Assembly: GCF_900113945.1 (NCBI RefSeq)
Contig: NZ_FORG01000011.1
Location: 92,277-156,276, forward strand
Reading direction: 5' to 3'
DNA length: 64,000 bases
Origin: Xenorhabdus mauleonii
GTDB taxonomy: Bacteria; Pseudomonadota; Gammaproteobacteria; Enterobacterales; Enterobacteriaceae
Made by a program: the position numbers and the translations under genes. Shown one piece after another: positions 1 to 8,204 of the stretch; within the stretch, counting starts at the first letter, position 1, and every line of letters begins with the position of its first letter. The notes under the pieces are model-generated. The model was not told where the DNA came from. It ran no database searches and worked only from the letters and a program-made list of their open reading frames with translations.

Positions 1-129
1 AGTCGTCGGTTCTCTTAACATTGTATCCATAACGCCCTCTGTCAATCTCTATAGGTTGAATTCCTCTCTGTCTACAAGGGATTACACATATTCCATTGAA
101 AAGAATAGGGTTTTAAGCTGGTGGCTGTG

Positions 130-426
130 CTAAAGTGAATTTAACTCATTAATCAGGGTTGGATTACGTTCAAGCATTTTGAGTAGTTTCAATGATGAAC
201 CTGAAGGAATACGGCGATGTTGCTCCCAGCTTTGAATAAGAGAAGGTGAAACACCCACAACATTAGCAAATTCACTCTGTTTTAACCCAAAAGATTCACG
301 TAAGTTTTTTACATCGGGTAAACGATGGTAATAGATATTTTCACTAGGAACAGAAAGCTCACCTTTTTCAATTGATACCATCTGTTCCATACTTTCGACC
401 AAATCGTTAAACAATTTTTTGTCCAT
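130..426 (-). CDS. HigA/NadS-type helix-turn-helix antitoxin
   Basis: A 98-residue protein with a C-terminal Cro/C1-type helix-turn-helix (LKQSEFANVVGVSPSLIQSW). This is the layout of antitoxins paired with RelE/HigB-type toxins, which bind the toxin and repress their own operon. I chose the ATG at 426 (MDKKLFND) because most family members begin this way; an upstream in-frame start at 456 exists. It lies just downstream of a toxin gene with a premature stop, the normal toxin-first order of this family. The antitoxin frame is intact. Confidence 0.8.
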   Translation of the reverse strand: MDKKLFNDLVESMEQMVSIEKGELSVPSENIYYHRLPDVKNLRESFGLKQSEFANVVGVSPSLIQSWEQHRRIPSGSSLKLLKMLERNPTLINELNSL

Positions 427-472
427 AATTTCTCCGTTGTATGTACATAGCCGCACGTTTGCGCGGAGTTGA

Positions 473-796
473 TTATTGTAATTTGCTACTGATGGCTTTG
501 AGCACTTCTTTTTCTTTTGCCGTGATATTATCTTTTTTATTTTTAGGATAAATCAAAAGCAGATAGAGCCTTCCCGTTTTGGTTATGGTGTAATAGATAA
601 TTCTGACACCACCACTTTTACCCATTCCTTCACGTTGTCAGCGGATCTTTTTACACCCTCCAGTGGCACTAATCGTGCTGCCTTGCTCATGATTCTTTAA
701 TAAGTGCGCCTGTAATAATCTGAATTCATCATCGGTTAATAACCCTACCCGTTCTCGACTAAATACGGGGGTTTCGATAAAAACTAAGTATTCCAT
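473..796 (-). pseudogene. RelE/HigB-type toxin with premature stop codon
   Basis: Conceptual translation from the ATG at 796 gives a 107-codon RelE/HigB-like mRNA interferase: MEYLVFIETPVFSRERVGLL early, then a GCKKIR segment, then GMGKSGGVRIIYY, typical of the family core. Codon 53 (complement of 638-640) is TGA where the family normally has Trp (KIRW), a one-base change. The frame is open on both sides, so this is a recent nonsense mutation, not decay by indels. The downstream antitoxin is intact. Confidence 0.8.
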
Positions 797-831
797 AAAA
801 AACATCCTTGTCATCAATATGAATCACTATA

Positions 832-878
832 GTCGTACAGGGTGCGACTGTCAACAAGAAAATAGTACCCGGTACGAC
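832..878. promoter_or_regulatory. Inverted-repeat operator upstream of the toxin-antitoxin operon
   Basis: GTCGTACAGGGTGC (832-845) and GTACCCGGTACGAC (865-878) form an inverted repeat sharing GTCGTAC-GGGT, 36-82 bases upstream of the toxin start on the minus strand. This is where a HigA-like antitoxin would autorepress. Seen directly as sequence; the operator role is inferred. Confidence 0.5.
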
Positions 879-1252
879 ATAAATCCTGTAGATCTACTGA
901 CAGCTATCGCAGCGGTCATTTCTCTTTGTGGCAAGACAACTGAGTTAGATGAATGATTGCGAAGCGTTTGAACAGTAATTTATTCTAGATTGCATTCCTT
1001 AATTATTTAATCGTCAGTAAAAGAACCGAATGCCCCCTGATTTCATCATTGATGATATTATTTGCTCATCTCTTTATATTCTTAAAGTATTAAGCTATAA
1101 ACTTTCCAATTTTATTTGAATTATGAATTCATAAATAATAAAACCAATATTTACTTTATATTTTTAAATTAAAGTTGCTATAGCATTTATTGCCCTTTTT
1201 GAGGAGGGCTGTTTCATTATTGCAACTAAATAATTTAATTAAGGATATTGTA
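879..1252. other. AT-rich intergenic region
   Basis: About 370 bases of AT-rich DNA with no supported gene. It must hold the promoter for the gene starting at 1253. AAGGA at 1241-1245 is that gene's ribosome-binding site. I see no distinctive operator or repeat. Confidence 0.4.
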
Positions 1253-2803
1253 ATGAGTAAAATTGCCTATTATGAAAATGGCGTGCCATATTATGATAAT
1301 GGAAGCGCTGGGATGGATATCTTCGACAGATTGAACTTGCATTCTCCAACAAGTTTTGTGCCTTCTTTTCATGATTTTGGCGGAAACGGTAAGGCTGGTG
1401 GTTTTGTAAGACCTAGTGCAGCTCTAACAGATGGTGCTTTGTGTGCGCCAGACGGAGGGATTGGTGCTTACGATATGCTTGATTTTTGGAAAAATAATGG
1501 GGAAAAAGATGAAATATGTCCTGTTTGCTCAAGGAAAAAATGCCCTTTTATAGAAAAAGAAATGAATAAGGCGTTAGGGTTACTGGACAAATATCGCCAT
1601 AAACCTAATGGTGAATATTTTGCACTACTAAGATCTGATTACCATTTTTATCGACCACTACTCACTATCAAAAACACATTTAACTCTACAGCACCTGTTG
1701 TCATGAGCCACCTATCCATGCTTGAGGATAAGAAATTTTATTCAACCACAAATAATCTGAAGGGGCTTTTTAACGATCGCTTTTTGCTCGACCGAAAAAT
1801 AGGTTCATTTAAGAGCTTATCAGCTAACACCCAAACCACATTACAAATATTTGCTTATGGCAATGAATCTAGGGAACCCAAATATAATAGCTTCTACCAC
1901 TATATGGGTATCGTTGAAGGCACGGGGCGTAGTTCCGGATTAACGGGTAGAGATCATGATTCTGCTATTAAAGAATTATATAATAATATGAATCCCACAA
2001 AGAGAAATATTTTTGTATTAAATGAACTTATAAAAGAGCACAATAATAAAGTTAGCCCAGAAGTAAAAAAAATTGGTGAGCTAACGTCAGATTTTCTAGC
2101 AGGTGCAAATAGCAATAATAGTGATATTGTCGAAAACCAATACAATTGGGCTATCCCAGGAACGGGAGTGAAAAGCAAATGGCAACGAGACATACAACAA
2201 GCCATATTTGGCCTCGAAAACATGGAAGCAGCACTCGAGATAGGGATGTATACACCTGGAAGAACGAATATTTCAACTAATGCAGCCCGTTTTTCAACGC
2301 TGGGAGATAGTGATAAATACCCTCATGGAGTGCTCCAAGAAAACGGCAACTTTGAGGGTAGCCAAGTGAATGCCTTTCGACATGCACTATGGCAAGCTAC
2401 CATTACCGCTAAATTTGGTGAGAAAACAGCGTCTCGTGTTGCAGATGCACATGAAACGTATCGCACGCTGGATTTAAATGTTCGCCACTTCAAAACACTT
2501 CCAGAGGCCGACCAAACAATTGATATGCTCAATAACCCACAGGGACGTGCAGTTGGCATGAAAAACACAGGGGCAACACAAAAAAACCTGGCTAAAGAAG
2601 TCTTAAATCACTTTCATAAAAATGGTCTTTACGTTGCCAAAAAAGATGCATCTGGATATGCCGTGGTGAACGAAAAAATCACAAATGAACAGTTTAATTA
2701 TATGAACAGTGAAATTGATCGAACCAATAAAAATGGTTTCACCCCCGAAGTAGTAGAGAAAATGAAGAACGAACCATTAGTTGTCCGAGATTATCCGGGT
2801 TAA
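1253..2803 (+). CDS. Candidate secreted antibacterial toxin with C-terminal FRHALW...AHE...NN motif domain
   Basis: A 516-residue protein; the ATG at 1253 follows AAGGA at good spacing, better than the upstream in-frame start at 1190. No signal peptide is evident. A cysteine cluster CPVCSRKKC (residues 89-97) lies near the N-terminus. The C-terminal domain carries NAFRHALWQ (373-381), ADAHE (397-401) and NNPQGRAVG (from 427), the spaced His/His-Glu/Asn pattern of a domain found at the C-termini of polymorphic toxins (DUF6973-like in my judgement). Its biochemical activity is not known to me. A terminator and then a small membrane-anchored protein follow, as expected for an effector/immunity pair near T6SS genes. 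Effector role is inferred. Confidence 0.55.
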   Translation: MSKIAYYENGVPYYDNGSAGMDIFDRLNLHSPTSFVPSFHDFGGNGKAGGFVRPSAALTDGALCAPDGGIGAYDMLDFWKNNGEKDEICPVCSRKKCPFIEKEMNKALGLLDKYRHKPNGEYFALLRSDYHFYRPLLTIKNTFNSTAPVVMSHLSMLEDKKFYSTTNNLKGLFNDRFLLDRKIGSFKSLSANTQTTLQIFAYGNESREPKYNSFYHYMGIVEGTGRSSGLTGRDHDSAIKELYNNMNPTKRNIFVLNELIKEHNNKVSPEVKKIGELTSDFLAGANSNNSDIVENQYNWAIPGTGVKSKWQRDIQQAIFGLENMEAALEIGMYTPGRTNISTNAARFSTLGDSDKYPHGVLQENGNFEGSQVNAFRHALWQATITAKFGEKTASRVADAHETYRTLDLNVRHFKTLPEADQTIDMLNNPQGRAVGMKNTGATQKNLAKEVLNHFHKNGLYVAKKDASGYAVVNEKITNEQFNYMNSEIDRTNKNGFTPEVVEKMKNEPLVVRDYPG

Positions 2804-2830
2804 TAATGTCAATATAATGTAAACTTAAGC

Positions 2831-2867
2831 CCGGCTTTTGGGGGACAGTTCAAAAGCCGGCTTTTTT
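2831..2867 (+). terminator. Rho-independent terminator
   Basis: CCGGCTTTTG (2831-2840) pairs perfectly with CAAAAGCCGG (2851-2860), followed by a run of Ts (2862-2867). It ends the upstream toxin transcript and separates it from the candidate immunity gene, which probably has its own promoter or depends on read-through. Confidence 0.85.
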
Positions 2868-2902
2868 ATATGAATGGACAGCGTAGATAAAGGGAGTAAG
2901 AG

Positions 2903-3475
2903 ATGATTTCTCACCAAAAAAATCATTTATCAGTGCGAAAGAGTATATTAGTTTCTTTGTTTGTTATTTTTTTCTCTGTGTTTTTTTTGTATAAATATAA
3001 GCAAAATAATATCGTCGAAAAAATATTTGATTTTACAGACAAGCATTGTAATGCTAATGAGGAATGCGTGGTTAACATGGCAAACGTCACCCCATTTGAA
3101 TGGGATTACATGTATTTCATCGATAGTGGCCAAGATCCAAACCGTATTGAACGTATTATCAACTTAAAATTTGATGGTTTTTTGGACTTTTCCCAAGGTG
3201 TTTTTTTTATTAAAGATAACATAATTGTTCATTATGAAGGGTACTTTTATGACCCGGATTCCAGTGATGAAAGGGGATTACTGTTAAATTTTGATAAATT
3301 TGAAAATGGAATGAAACCAATTAAGTATTACGTCATGTCAAAAGATAACGCGAGCGTTTTGATAAAAAAGGAAATAACCCCTTATAGAATTCGCTATTGG
3401 CTTTCATATGCAAATGAAAATCAAGTGGTGAGAGGAGATGTGATATATCAGGGCGAGCAGAAGATTAAATATTAA
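2903..3475 (+). CDS. Small membrane-anchored protein, candidate immunity protein
   Basis: A 190-residue, AT-rich gene with a ribosome-binding site (GGGAG) before the ATG at 2903. Residues about 13-31 form one hydrophobic segment after a basic start, so the rest (about 155 residues, with a Cys pair near 48-54) should face the periplasm. Small, unique and encoded directly downstream of a large candidate toxin, it fits a periplasmic immunity protein, which would imply that the toxin acts in the periplasm. I do not recognise the family; the role is inferred from position and topology. Confidence 0.5.
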   Translation: MISHQKNHLSVRKSILVSLFVIFFSVFFLYKYKQNNIVEKIFDFTDKHCNANEECVVNMANVTPFEWDYMYFIDSGQDPNRIERIINLKFDGFLDFSQGVFFIKDNIIVHYEGYFYDPDSSDERGLLLNFDKFENGMKPIKYYVMSKDNASVLIKKEITPYRIRYWLSYANENQVVRGDVIYQGEQKIKY

Positions 3476-3533
3476 GTATTCACAAAGCGGTAGCCATTCT
3501 ACCGCCTGTGACATTTCATTATCCCCCAGCAAC

Positions 3534-3620
3534 ACCAATCGACGTGTTTTAATGCTTCAATGGTCAAGTCCGTGTTTTGATATACCATTTCCACTGCTTC
3601 CGTGATTTTTTCTTCGGTAA
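3534..3620 (-). pseudogene. Fragment of a VRR-NUC effector gene
   Basis: The minus strand here encodes EEKITEAVEMVYQ and DLTIEALKHVDW, nearly identical to the C-terminal part of the effector at 5244-6821 (compare 5467-5555). It is flanked by copies of the last bases of the PAAR gene (tgtgacatt...cccccagcaac at about 3509-3533 and 3748-3782). It is a scrap from duplication or rearrangement of the neighbouring cassette, not a functional gene. Confidence 0.8.
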
Positions 3621-3648
3621 TAGTGCCACAGGTTGTGGCACTATTACC
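3616..3648. repeat. Perfect 15-bp-arm palindrome
   Basis: GGTAATAGTGCCACA (3616-3630), loop GGT, then TGTGGCACTATTACC (3634-3648): a perfect hairpin. It begins where homology to the VRR-NUC gene ends. No T-tract follows on either strand, so a standard terminator is unlikely; a recombination scar or mobile-element end is possible. Confidence 0.6.
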
Positions 3649-3766
3649 GTGGGGACACAATATTCTGCTTATTAAGAAGATAAAAAATCAAACTGAGCGA
3701 TTTTGGTATGCAGAACAGGTACAGATTTTTGATGCTTCATTTTATCTATATGCCTGTGACATTGAA

Positions 3767-4036
3767 TTACCCCCCAGCAACAAGGGTACAGCCAGAGGGA
3801 CAGCCGCAATCCACTTTGTGCCCTTCCAAAGCAACCGCCTTCCCCTGAATCACCGTCAGCGAGGAACCTTCAGCAATAGAGCCTGTGCCCTTACACGCAG
3901 GACAAAAGACCTCATCGCCCACACAAGCAACGGGTTCACCCTGCTTAGTTAACCCCGAACCGGTCAGCACCGTACCGCCCGTGTTTGTGGTGTCCCCTTT
4001 CAGGATGATCTTCTTTCCGTCAATGGTTGCCCGCAT
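3767..4036 (-). CDS. PAAR-domain protein (T6SS spike tip)
   Basis: An 89-residue PAAR protein starting MRATIDGK. PAAR proteins cap the VgrG trimer and help load effectors. The Gly-rich repeats with GDEVFCPACKGTG and the Cys-rich end (VDCGCPSGCTL) are typical. The ATG at 4036 follows GAGG at good spacing; the TTG-initiated extension to 4051 is less likely. The start overlaps the end of the DUF3396 gene by 17 bases, so the genes are co-translated. The copy at 9643-9912 differs at one residue near the C-terminus. Confidence 0.85.
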   Translation of the reverse strand: MRATIDGKKIILKGDTTNTGGTVLTGSGLTKQGEPVACVGDEVFCPACKGTGSIAEGSSLTVIQGKAVALEGHKVDCGCPSGCTLVAGG

Positions 4037-5225
4037 TTTGTTGCGCCTCAAGTTCTTTCAAATCTTTCATATCATCATGCTCAATCTGACGCACCAACCG
4101 CCACGCGGTTGTACCCGGTGCATTGCCTTCAACATCCGGGGCGATATCCCCTTGCAGGATAACGTTTTCCAGCCCTTCACGCCCTTTGGTTGTCCAGTAA
4201 CCATCCACCCTGGCAGGCTCACCCGCCATTAATGGCTCAACCTGTAATGAACCACGGTCATAACGGGCATACCAGAGCGCGCTGGTGGCATTTGTAAAAT
4301 GGCCTTCACCATAAAAATGAAGAGAATCGCCCTCTTTCATAACATAGCGAATAGGGCGGGTTAGTTCATTAATCGCAATATAACTTTCAGGCACACTGGC
4401 GGGTAGCGGGGTTAAATCAGGGTATTCGCCGGCACGGATGATTAATCCATTACTGTATTCTGTGATAGTAATGTCAGGGTAAGCAGACAATTTCTTTCTT
4501 ACCCATTGTTCACCGCCCAAGCGCTTGATAAAGCGATGGGATAGCAAAGTCATCCAATTAATACTACGTATCGAATTATAATATTCATGCGCCCATGAAT
4601 GAACTATCGCATTAACCTGCATAGTAGGGTAATGAATGGCGAGCTGATATTCATGTGGCATATAGAGATGATAATCTCTGGGCAAGACAAGCGTATACCC
4701 ACATTCACCATGATCGGGATTGAGTTGTTCACAAAGAAAGGCCAGCCATTCATTAAATTCCGTTTGTCCTTTTTCTGTTGCCAGCATATCCCACGGTAAT
4801 ACCAAGCATAAATAAGAACTTGCTTTATTCCCTGACGTCTCCCACGAGTCGAGATAACGCATAATATATTGCGGTGCATCATCAGCATTTTTCGCATCAC
4901 TGACATACCAACCACATATCTTATTACCTACAAATATCCCATTGTCAGCTTTTAATATTAGCTGCTCAACCTTTTCAATATTGTCGGCTGAAAATTTCTT
5001 TAACCCTTTAAATTCGTGAGTATGGAACCGTAATTTTTCACCATACATTTCCCGAAATCGACGGTAACAGGCGAGAATGTGTTCCTTTTTTTCACGCGTA
5101 TACCCTTGTTTGAAAAACAGGGTGATGGCCAACCCCAGACGTGTCACGGTCACATCGCGTTCGCTTTGCAGGGTAAAGTTGGTTAATTGTGCCTTGATAT
5201 GCTCGAAGTAAGCGTCTTGATTCAT
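4020..5225 (-). CDS. DUF3396 type VI immunity protein (TsiV-like)
   Basis: A 401-residue protein of the DUF3396 family, which supplies immunity proteins to VRR-NUC effectors (TseV/TsiV in Salmonella). Family features seen: RLGLAITLFFKQ near residue 30, a conserved GECGY segment mid-protein, and LGGEQWVRKKL further on. It lies directly downstream of the VRR-NUC gene (18-base gap) with an AAGGA ribosome-binding site. It probably binds the nuclease in the cytosol and blocks self-killing. Its last ~75 codons are almost identical to the paralogue at 9896-11086 while the middle diverges, as expected for specificity co-evolving with the effector. Confidence 0.8.
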   Translation of the reverse strand: MNQDAYFEHIKAQLTNFTLQSERDVTVTRLGLAITLFFKQGYTREKKEHILACYRRFREMYGEKLRFHTHEFKGLKKFSADNIEKVEQLILKADNGIFVGNKICGWYVSDAKNADDAPQYIMRYLDSWETSGNKASSYLCLVLPWDMLATEKGQTEFNEWLAFLCEQLNPDHGECGYTLVLPRDYHLYMPHEYQLAIHYPTMQVNAIVHSWAHEYYNSIRSINWMTLLSHRFIKRLGGEQWVRKKLSAYPDITITEYSNGLIIRAGEYPDLTPLPASVPESYIAINELTRPIRYVMKEGDSLHFYGEGHFTNATSALWYARYDRGSLQVEPLMAGEPARVDGYWTTKGREGLENVILQGDIAPDVEGNAPGTTAWRLVRQIEHDDMKDLKELEAQQNAGNH

Positions 5226-5243
5226 AATGATCCTTTTTCCTTA

Positions 5244-6821
5244 TTATGCGGTTGCCGCATTTAATGCGGCCATCCCCGCTGCTGCTACGGTCAACATTGC
5301 CCATACCGCCGACGCAACACCGCCGACAATACTCCCCACCCAAATAATTAAACCAACCAATAAAACGATAGCCGCGATAACAACAATGGTTTCAATCAGG
5401 GTAACGATTTCTTCGCCGATTTTTACCATTAACTCAACGGTTCCATTGCCCAAATCCGCCGCTATCTGATACCAATCGACGTGTTTTAATGCTTCAATGG
5501 TTAAGTCAGTGTGTTGGTATACCATTTCTACCGCTTCCGTGATTTTTTCTTCGGTAAGGCGGACGATTTCACCTGTCTTTTCGCTGACCCAATGAATGGC
5601 ATAACTCAGCTTGTTCGTCACCGGATCGATAATTTCATCGGCTATCCATTTTCCCGATTCACGAAACCAGGCACCACAAGCGGCCAGTGCTTCACGCGTC
5701 TTATCCGTGAGGTAATTAAACCCACTGGCCGTAAAATCCCATGTCCATTCCCAACTACGGACAATTTTATCCTTGGTATAAGTAAATCCGTCTTGCACTA
5801 ATTGTATACCCTGATCATAGAATGCTTCGACTTGTTCCCAAAATGAAGATTCATCAGGGGAGGGAATTAATGCGGGAACAGTTTGATCACGTGATAACGC
5901 CATCCAGATACTGAACACAGGTTTATGCTGCCACGGTTTTTCACTCACCAGCGGGAGATTTTTCGGCATATACCGTACTATTCCCGTATGGGTCGGAATA
6001 GGTAATGGCGGGGATGGGGGGGGTGTCGGTTTAACGTCAGGTGATGGCGCGGGCGCGGGCGCAGGTGATGGAGGGCGATTACTACCGCCAACCGGCGGAA
6101 ATAGGCCACCAAATAGCGCCATATGCTTTTTAATGTAGTCCATCTCAGCGGCTTTGGCTTCTGCTGACTGATTTTTCCACTCTTCCGAATCCCGGTTATC
6201 TTCAACCACAAAGAGGCCAAATCGCTCCCTACCGCCAGCAATGAGGGGATAATCTTTTTCCTGACCTTCTGACAGTGAGTCTCCCGGAAATTTTACTTCA
6301 ATCAATATCTTCAAATTATCGGGATGTTGAGAATTATCAAAATATGTCGCCTTAAGTCCCGGCCAACGTAATTGTTTATTTTTGACTAAAATAATATCGG
6401 GTCGCCGCAAACCTGTAATGCCATATTTAATGATGTTTTCTATAGACAAATTGGGAAACCAGCTTGCAGAGTGGGGTAAATTACTTCCATACATTGCCTT
6501 TTTTTTCTTACTGGTTGCTAATTTAGGCAATGGTGCAATTTCCCCTCTCATATAAAAACTCACTTCCGCTTTATATTGCCATTGCCAATCAGATGCTTCT
6601 TCCTCTACTTTAATCAATTGGCTCAGCGTTGCCTGCCGAAGAGAGATCGATTTTCCTTTTCTGAAACTTATCTTCGGTGCCCAAATTGCTAATGCGGCTT
6701 TTCTTGCCAGGTAGCATTGGTCTTCATCTTTGGGGAATTCAACGCGTTCCATCCGGCAATTGACTGAAGTCACGGCAGGACACATGGTGCCCGGTTTTAA
6801 TTGTTGCGGTTTTTTCGCCAT
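5244..6821 (-). CDS. VRR-NUC (TseV-like) nuclease effector with C-terminal membrane helices
   Basis: A 525-residue T6SS effector. Residues about 130-200 carry the VRR-NUC pattern of PD-(D/E)xK nucleases: RRPD (D142), IEVK (E175, K177), then Q187 and Y191. The family includes structure-specific DNA nucleases used as antibacterial effectors. A Pro-rich linker follows (about 250-280). The last ~60 residues are strongly hydrophobic, predicting one or two membrane helices, unusual for a DNase. The ATG at 6821 has a strong AAGGAGG. Order effector, DUF3396, PAAR on the minus strand supports a delivery cassette. A second, diverged copy lies at 11100-12647. Confidence 0.8.
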   Translation of the reverse strand: MAKKPQQLKPGTMCPAVTSVNCRMERVEFPKDEDQCYLARKAALAIWAPKISFRKGKSISLRQATLSQLIKVEEEASDWQWQYKAEVSFYMRGEIAPLPKLATSKKKKAMYGSNLPHSASWFPNLSIENIIKYGITGLRRPDIILVKNKQLRWPGLKATYFDNSQHPDNLKILIEVKFPGDSLSEGQEKDYPLIAGGRERFGLFVVEDNRDSEEWKNQSAEAKAAEMDYIKKHMALFGGLFPPVGGSNRPPSPAPAPAPSPDVKPTPPPSPPLPIPTHTGIVRYMPKNLPLVSEKPWQHKPVFSIWMALSRDQTVPALIPSPDESSFWEQVEAFYDQGIQLVQDGFTYTKDKIVRSWEWTWDFTASGFNYLTDKTREALAACGAWFRESGKWIADEIIDPVTNKLSYAIHWVSEKTGEIVRLTEEKITEAVEMVYQHTDLTIEALKHVDWYQIAADLGNGTVELMVKIGEEIVTLIETIVVIAAIVLLVGLIIWVGSIVGGVASAVWAMLTVAAAGMAALNAATA

Positions 6822-6823
6822 TG

Positions 6824-6973
6824 TTATTCCTCCTTAAATTCCATGATGTAATCTACAGGTTGGTTATCCCCCACGTGGTAAAGCGTTTCGGTTTTCTTTA
6901 CCTTCTTTTCTTCCGGTAGGCCGAATTCCAGTGTATCGTAACGCCCTTTTTTCATCTTATTTTGCATGTTCAT
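6824..6973 (-). pseudogene. VgrG C-terminal remnant
   Basis: A 49-codon frame ends KKTETLYHVGDNQPVDYIM then EFKEE, nearly identical to the C-terminus of the VgrG at 12650-14509. The start MNMQNKMKKGRYD is not VgrG. The rest of vgrG is missing, so cassette 1 has lost its spike gene except for a stub carrying the ribosome-binding site of the nuclease gene. Confidence 0.75.
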
Positions 6974-7247
6974 ATCGATGAATTAATCATCGGTACTTTA
7001 TCGAAAAGATTTATGTATATTTAAAATTGATGGGGTAATGCGATATTTTACTGGATTATTCTTCAAATTTAATTTAAGTAAGGCTTGATTTTGTTATTTA
7101 GGACGAGTCTTAATTTGAATGGTTGTTAGCGTAAGTCATATTCAGCATAGTTTAATGATGTATCACAATATAATATTAGGGATAACGCCCAATAAGTTTT
7201 AATAGAGTTATGATGCAAAAATATCGCCAATTATACTGATTCACTTA

Positions 7248-7276
7248 TTGAGTCAGATAAAACAATCCGTTAAAGT
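7248..7276 (+). promoter_or_regulatory. Sigma-70-like promoter for the structured RNA
   Basis: TTGAGT (7248-7253), 17-base spacer, TAAAGT (7271-7276). Both boxes and the spacer are conserved in the second copy (17619-17647), although much of the upstream DNA has diverged. Predicted start is just before the first RNA stem. Confidence 0.55.
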
Positions 7277-7282
7277 ACCCCC

Positions 7283-7460
7283 GCCATTGGCAAAATCCAA
7301 TGGTCAAGGTTTCGCAGCCTTGTAAAGAGTCATCCACTGGTAGGATTTTTCTGCCAGTGTGTCTGCTATCGCCCTTTCAATGGCGGTTCAGGCAGGGGAG
7401 GCTTCGGCCTCGCCGGACGATGACTCCCGGTACTGCGAACCCTGTCTTGAATCGCCACCA
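7283..7460 (+). ncRNA. Structured RNA resembling phage C4/CI antisense immunity RNA, copy 1
   Basis: Stems seen: CCATTGG/CCAATGG (7284-7290/7297-7303); CAAGG/CCTTG (7305-7309/7318-7322); GAGTCATC/GATGACTC (7327-7334/7419-7426); CACTGG/CCAGTG (7335-7340/7354-7359); GAGGC-TTCG-GCCTC (7398-7411); and a long pairing of 7383-7397 with 7440-7456. Loop TTCGCAG (7311-7317) is complementary to CTGCGAA (7433-7439). Copy 2 keeps these stems through compensatory changes. The layout and the ner-like gene downstream resemble P1 C4 and P4 CI RNAs, which act by antisense pairing on their own transcript; that identity is inferred. Confidence 0.6.
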
Positions 7461-7484
7461 TCAACTAATGGAAGGGGTAGCAGG

Positions 7485-7748
7485 ATGATTAATTGCAAGA
7501 AAGACTGGCATCAAGCCGATATTATTGCTGCATTACGTAGACGTGGTACAACCTTAGCAGCACTCTCCCGTGAAGCCGGACTTAGCTCATCAACATTATC
7601 TAACGCACTGTCACGCCCGTGGCCTAAAGGCGAATGGATTATTGCCAATTACCTCAAACTACATCCCTCCGAAATTTGGCCTAGCCGGTATTTCGCGTTG
7701 GATGGCCAACAGTTAGAACGTGCACCTCGCAATACCGCTCAGGAATAA
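7485..7748 (+). CDS. Ner/SfsB-like DNA-binding protein, copy 1
   Basis: An 87-residue helix-turn-helix protein of the Mu Ner/Nlp (SfsB) family: DWHQADIIAALRRRGTTLAALSREAG is followed by SSSTLSNALSRPWPKGEWIIA and HPSEIWPSRYF. Ner proteins are small transcription regulators of transposable phages. The ATG at 7485 (MINCKKDWHQ) follows AAGGGG at 7471. It is downstream of the structured RNA and probably on the same transcript. Two further copies lie at 18855-19112 and 25004-25279. Confidence 0.8.
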   Translation: MINCKKDWHQADIIAALRRRGTTLAALSREAGLSSSTLSNALSRPWPKGEWIIANYLKLHPSEIWPSRYFALDGQQLERAPRNTAQE

Positions 7749-7793
7749 TAATTCACTTATTACAGCGTGTTGAAATTGCAGAGGTAAATCGTG

Positions 7794-8204
7794 ATGAATA
7801 ACCCTATCTCTCTGAAACAAGCGGTATATCTTTCGGGTATAGCAACGTCTCTATTCAAATTCATTTTCGAGAAAGCGAAACATGAATGCTCAATAGATTT
7901 GAATAATCTGATTACATTGGCGAGTGATATCAATCAAGAGGTTCATAACGCCCTTTTGAAATATACCCCTGCGCCATTGTCACTAAGATTATTGAATTGT
8001 TTGAATAATAAACGGACTATTTCATTAGATCTGGCGATGCATCGGGCAAAATTAGGAACATCTTTGTATGAGATTATTCTTGAGCAAGCTAGTCCAACCA
8101 ACATCCAAGCCTGTTCAACCGAATTACACAATATGCTTTCATTGGCCTGCGACATTAACCAAGAAGTTTATCATGCACTTGTGGCAGTAGTTTATATTGA
8201 ATAG
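7794..8204 (+). CDS. Small protein with two tandem ~55-residue repeats
   Basis: A 136-residue protein; ATG at 7794, nine bases after GAGG (an overlapping GTG at 7791 is possible). It consists of two repeats: ISLKQAVYLSGIATSLFKFI...LITLASDINQEVHNALL and ISLDLAMHRAKLGTSLYEII...MLSLACDINQEVYHALV. Each looks helical and the second has diverged. I do not recognise the family. It follows ner copy 1, and a 5' scrap of the same gene follows ner copy 3 (25321-25367), so it belongs to the ner unit. Confidence 0.6.
   Translation: MNNPISLKQAVYLSGIATSLFKFIFEKAKHECSIDLNNLITLASDINQEVHNALLKYTPAPLSLRLLNCLNNKRTISLDLAMHRAKLGTSLYEIILEQASPTNIQACSTELHNMLSLACDINQEVYHALVAVVYIE

Larger units (their letters stand above)
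6974..7480. repeat. Regulatory block, copy 1 (paralogous to 17365-17840)
   Basis: This stretch aligns along its length with 17365-17840: shared blocks include tttatcgaaaa, ggacgagtctta, attgagtcagataaaacaat and all RNA stems below. It separates minus-strand T6SS genes from the plus-strand RNA/ner unit, so it probably carries divergent promoters. The part from 6974 to about 7240 is AT-rich with no gene. Confidence 0.7.

Noticed and set aside
3602..3952. Plus-strand 116-residue frame
   Set aside because: Opposite the PAAR gene and the palindrome, no ribosome-binding site, no protein-like features.
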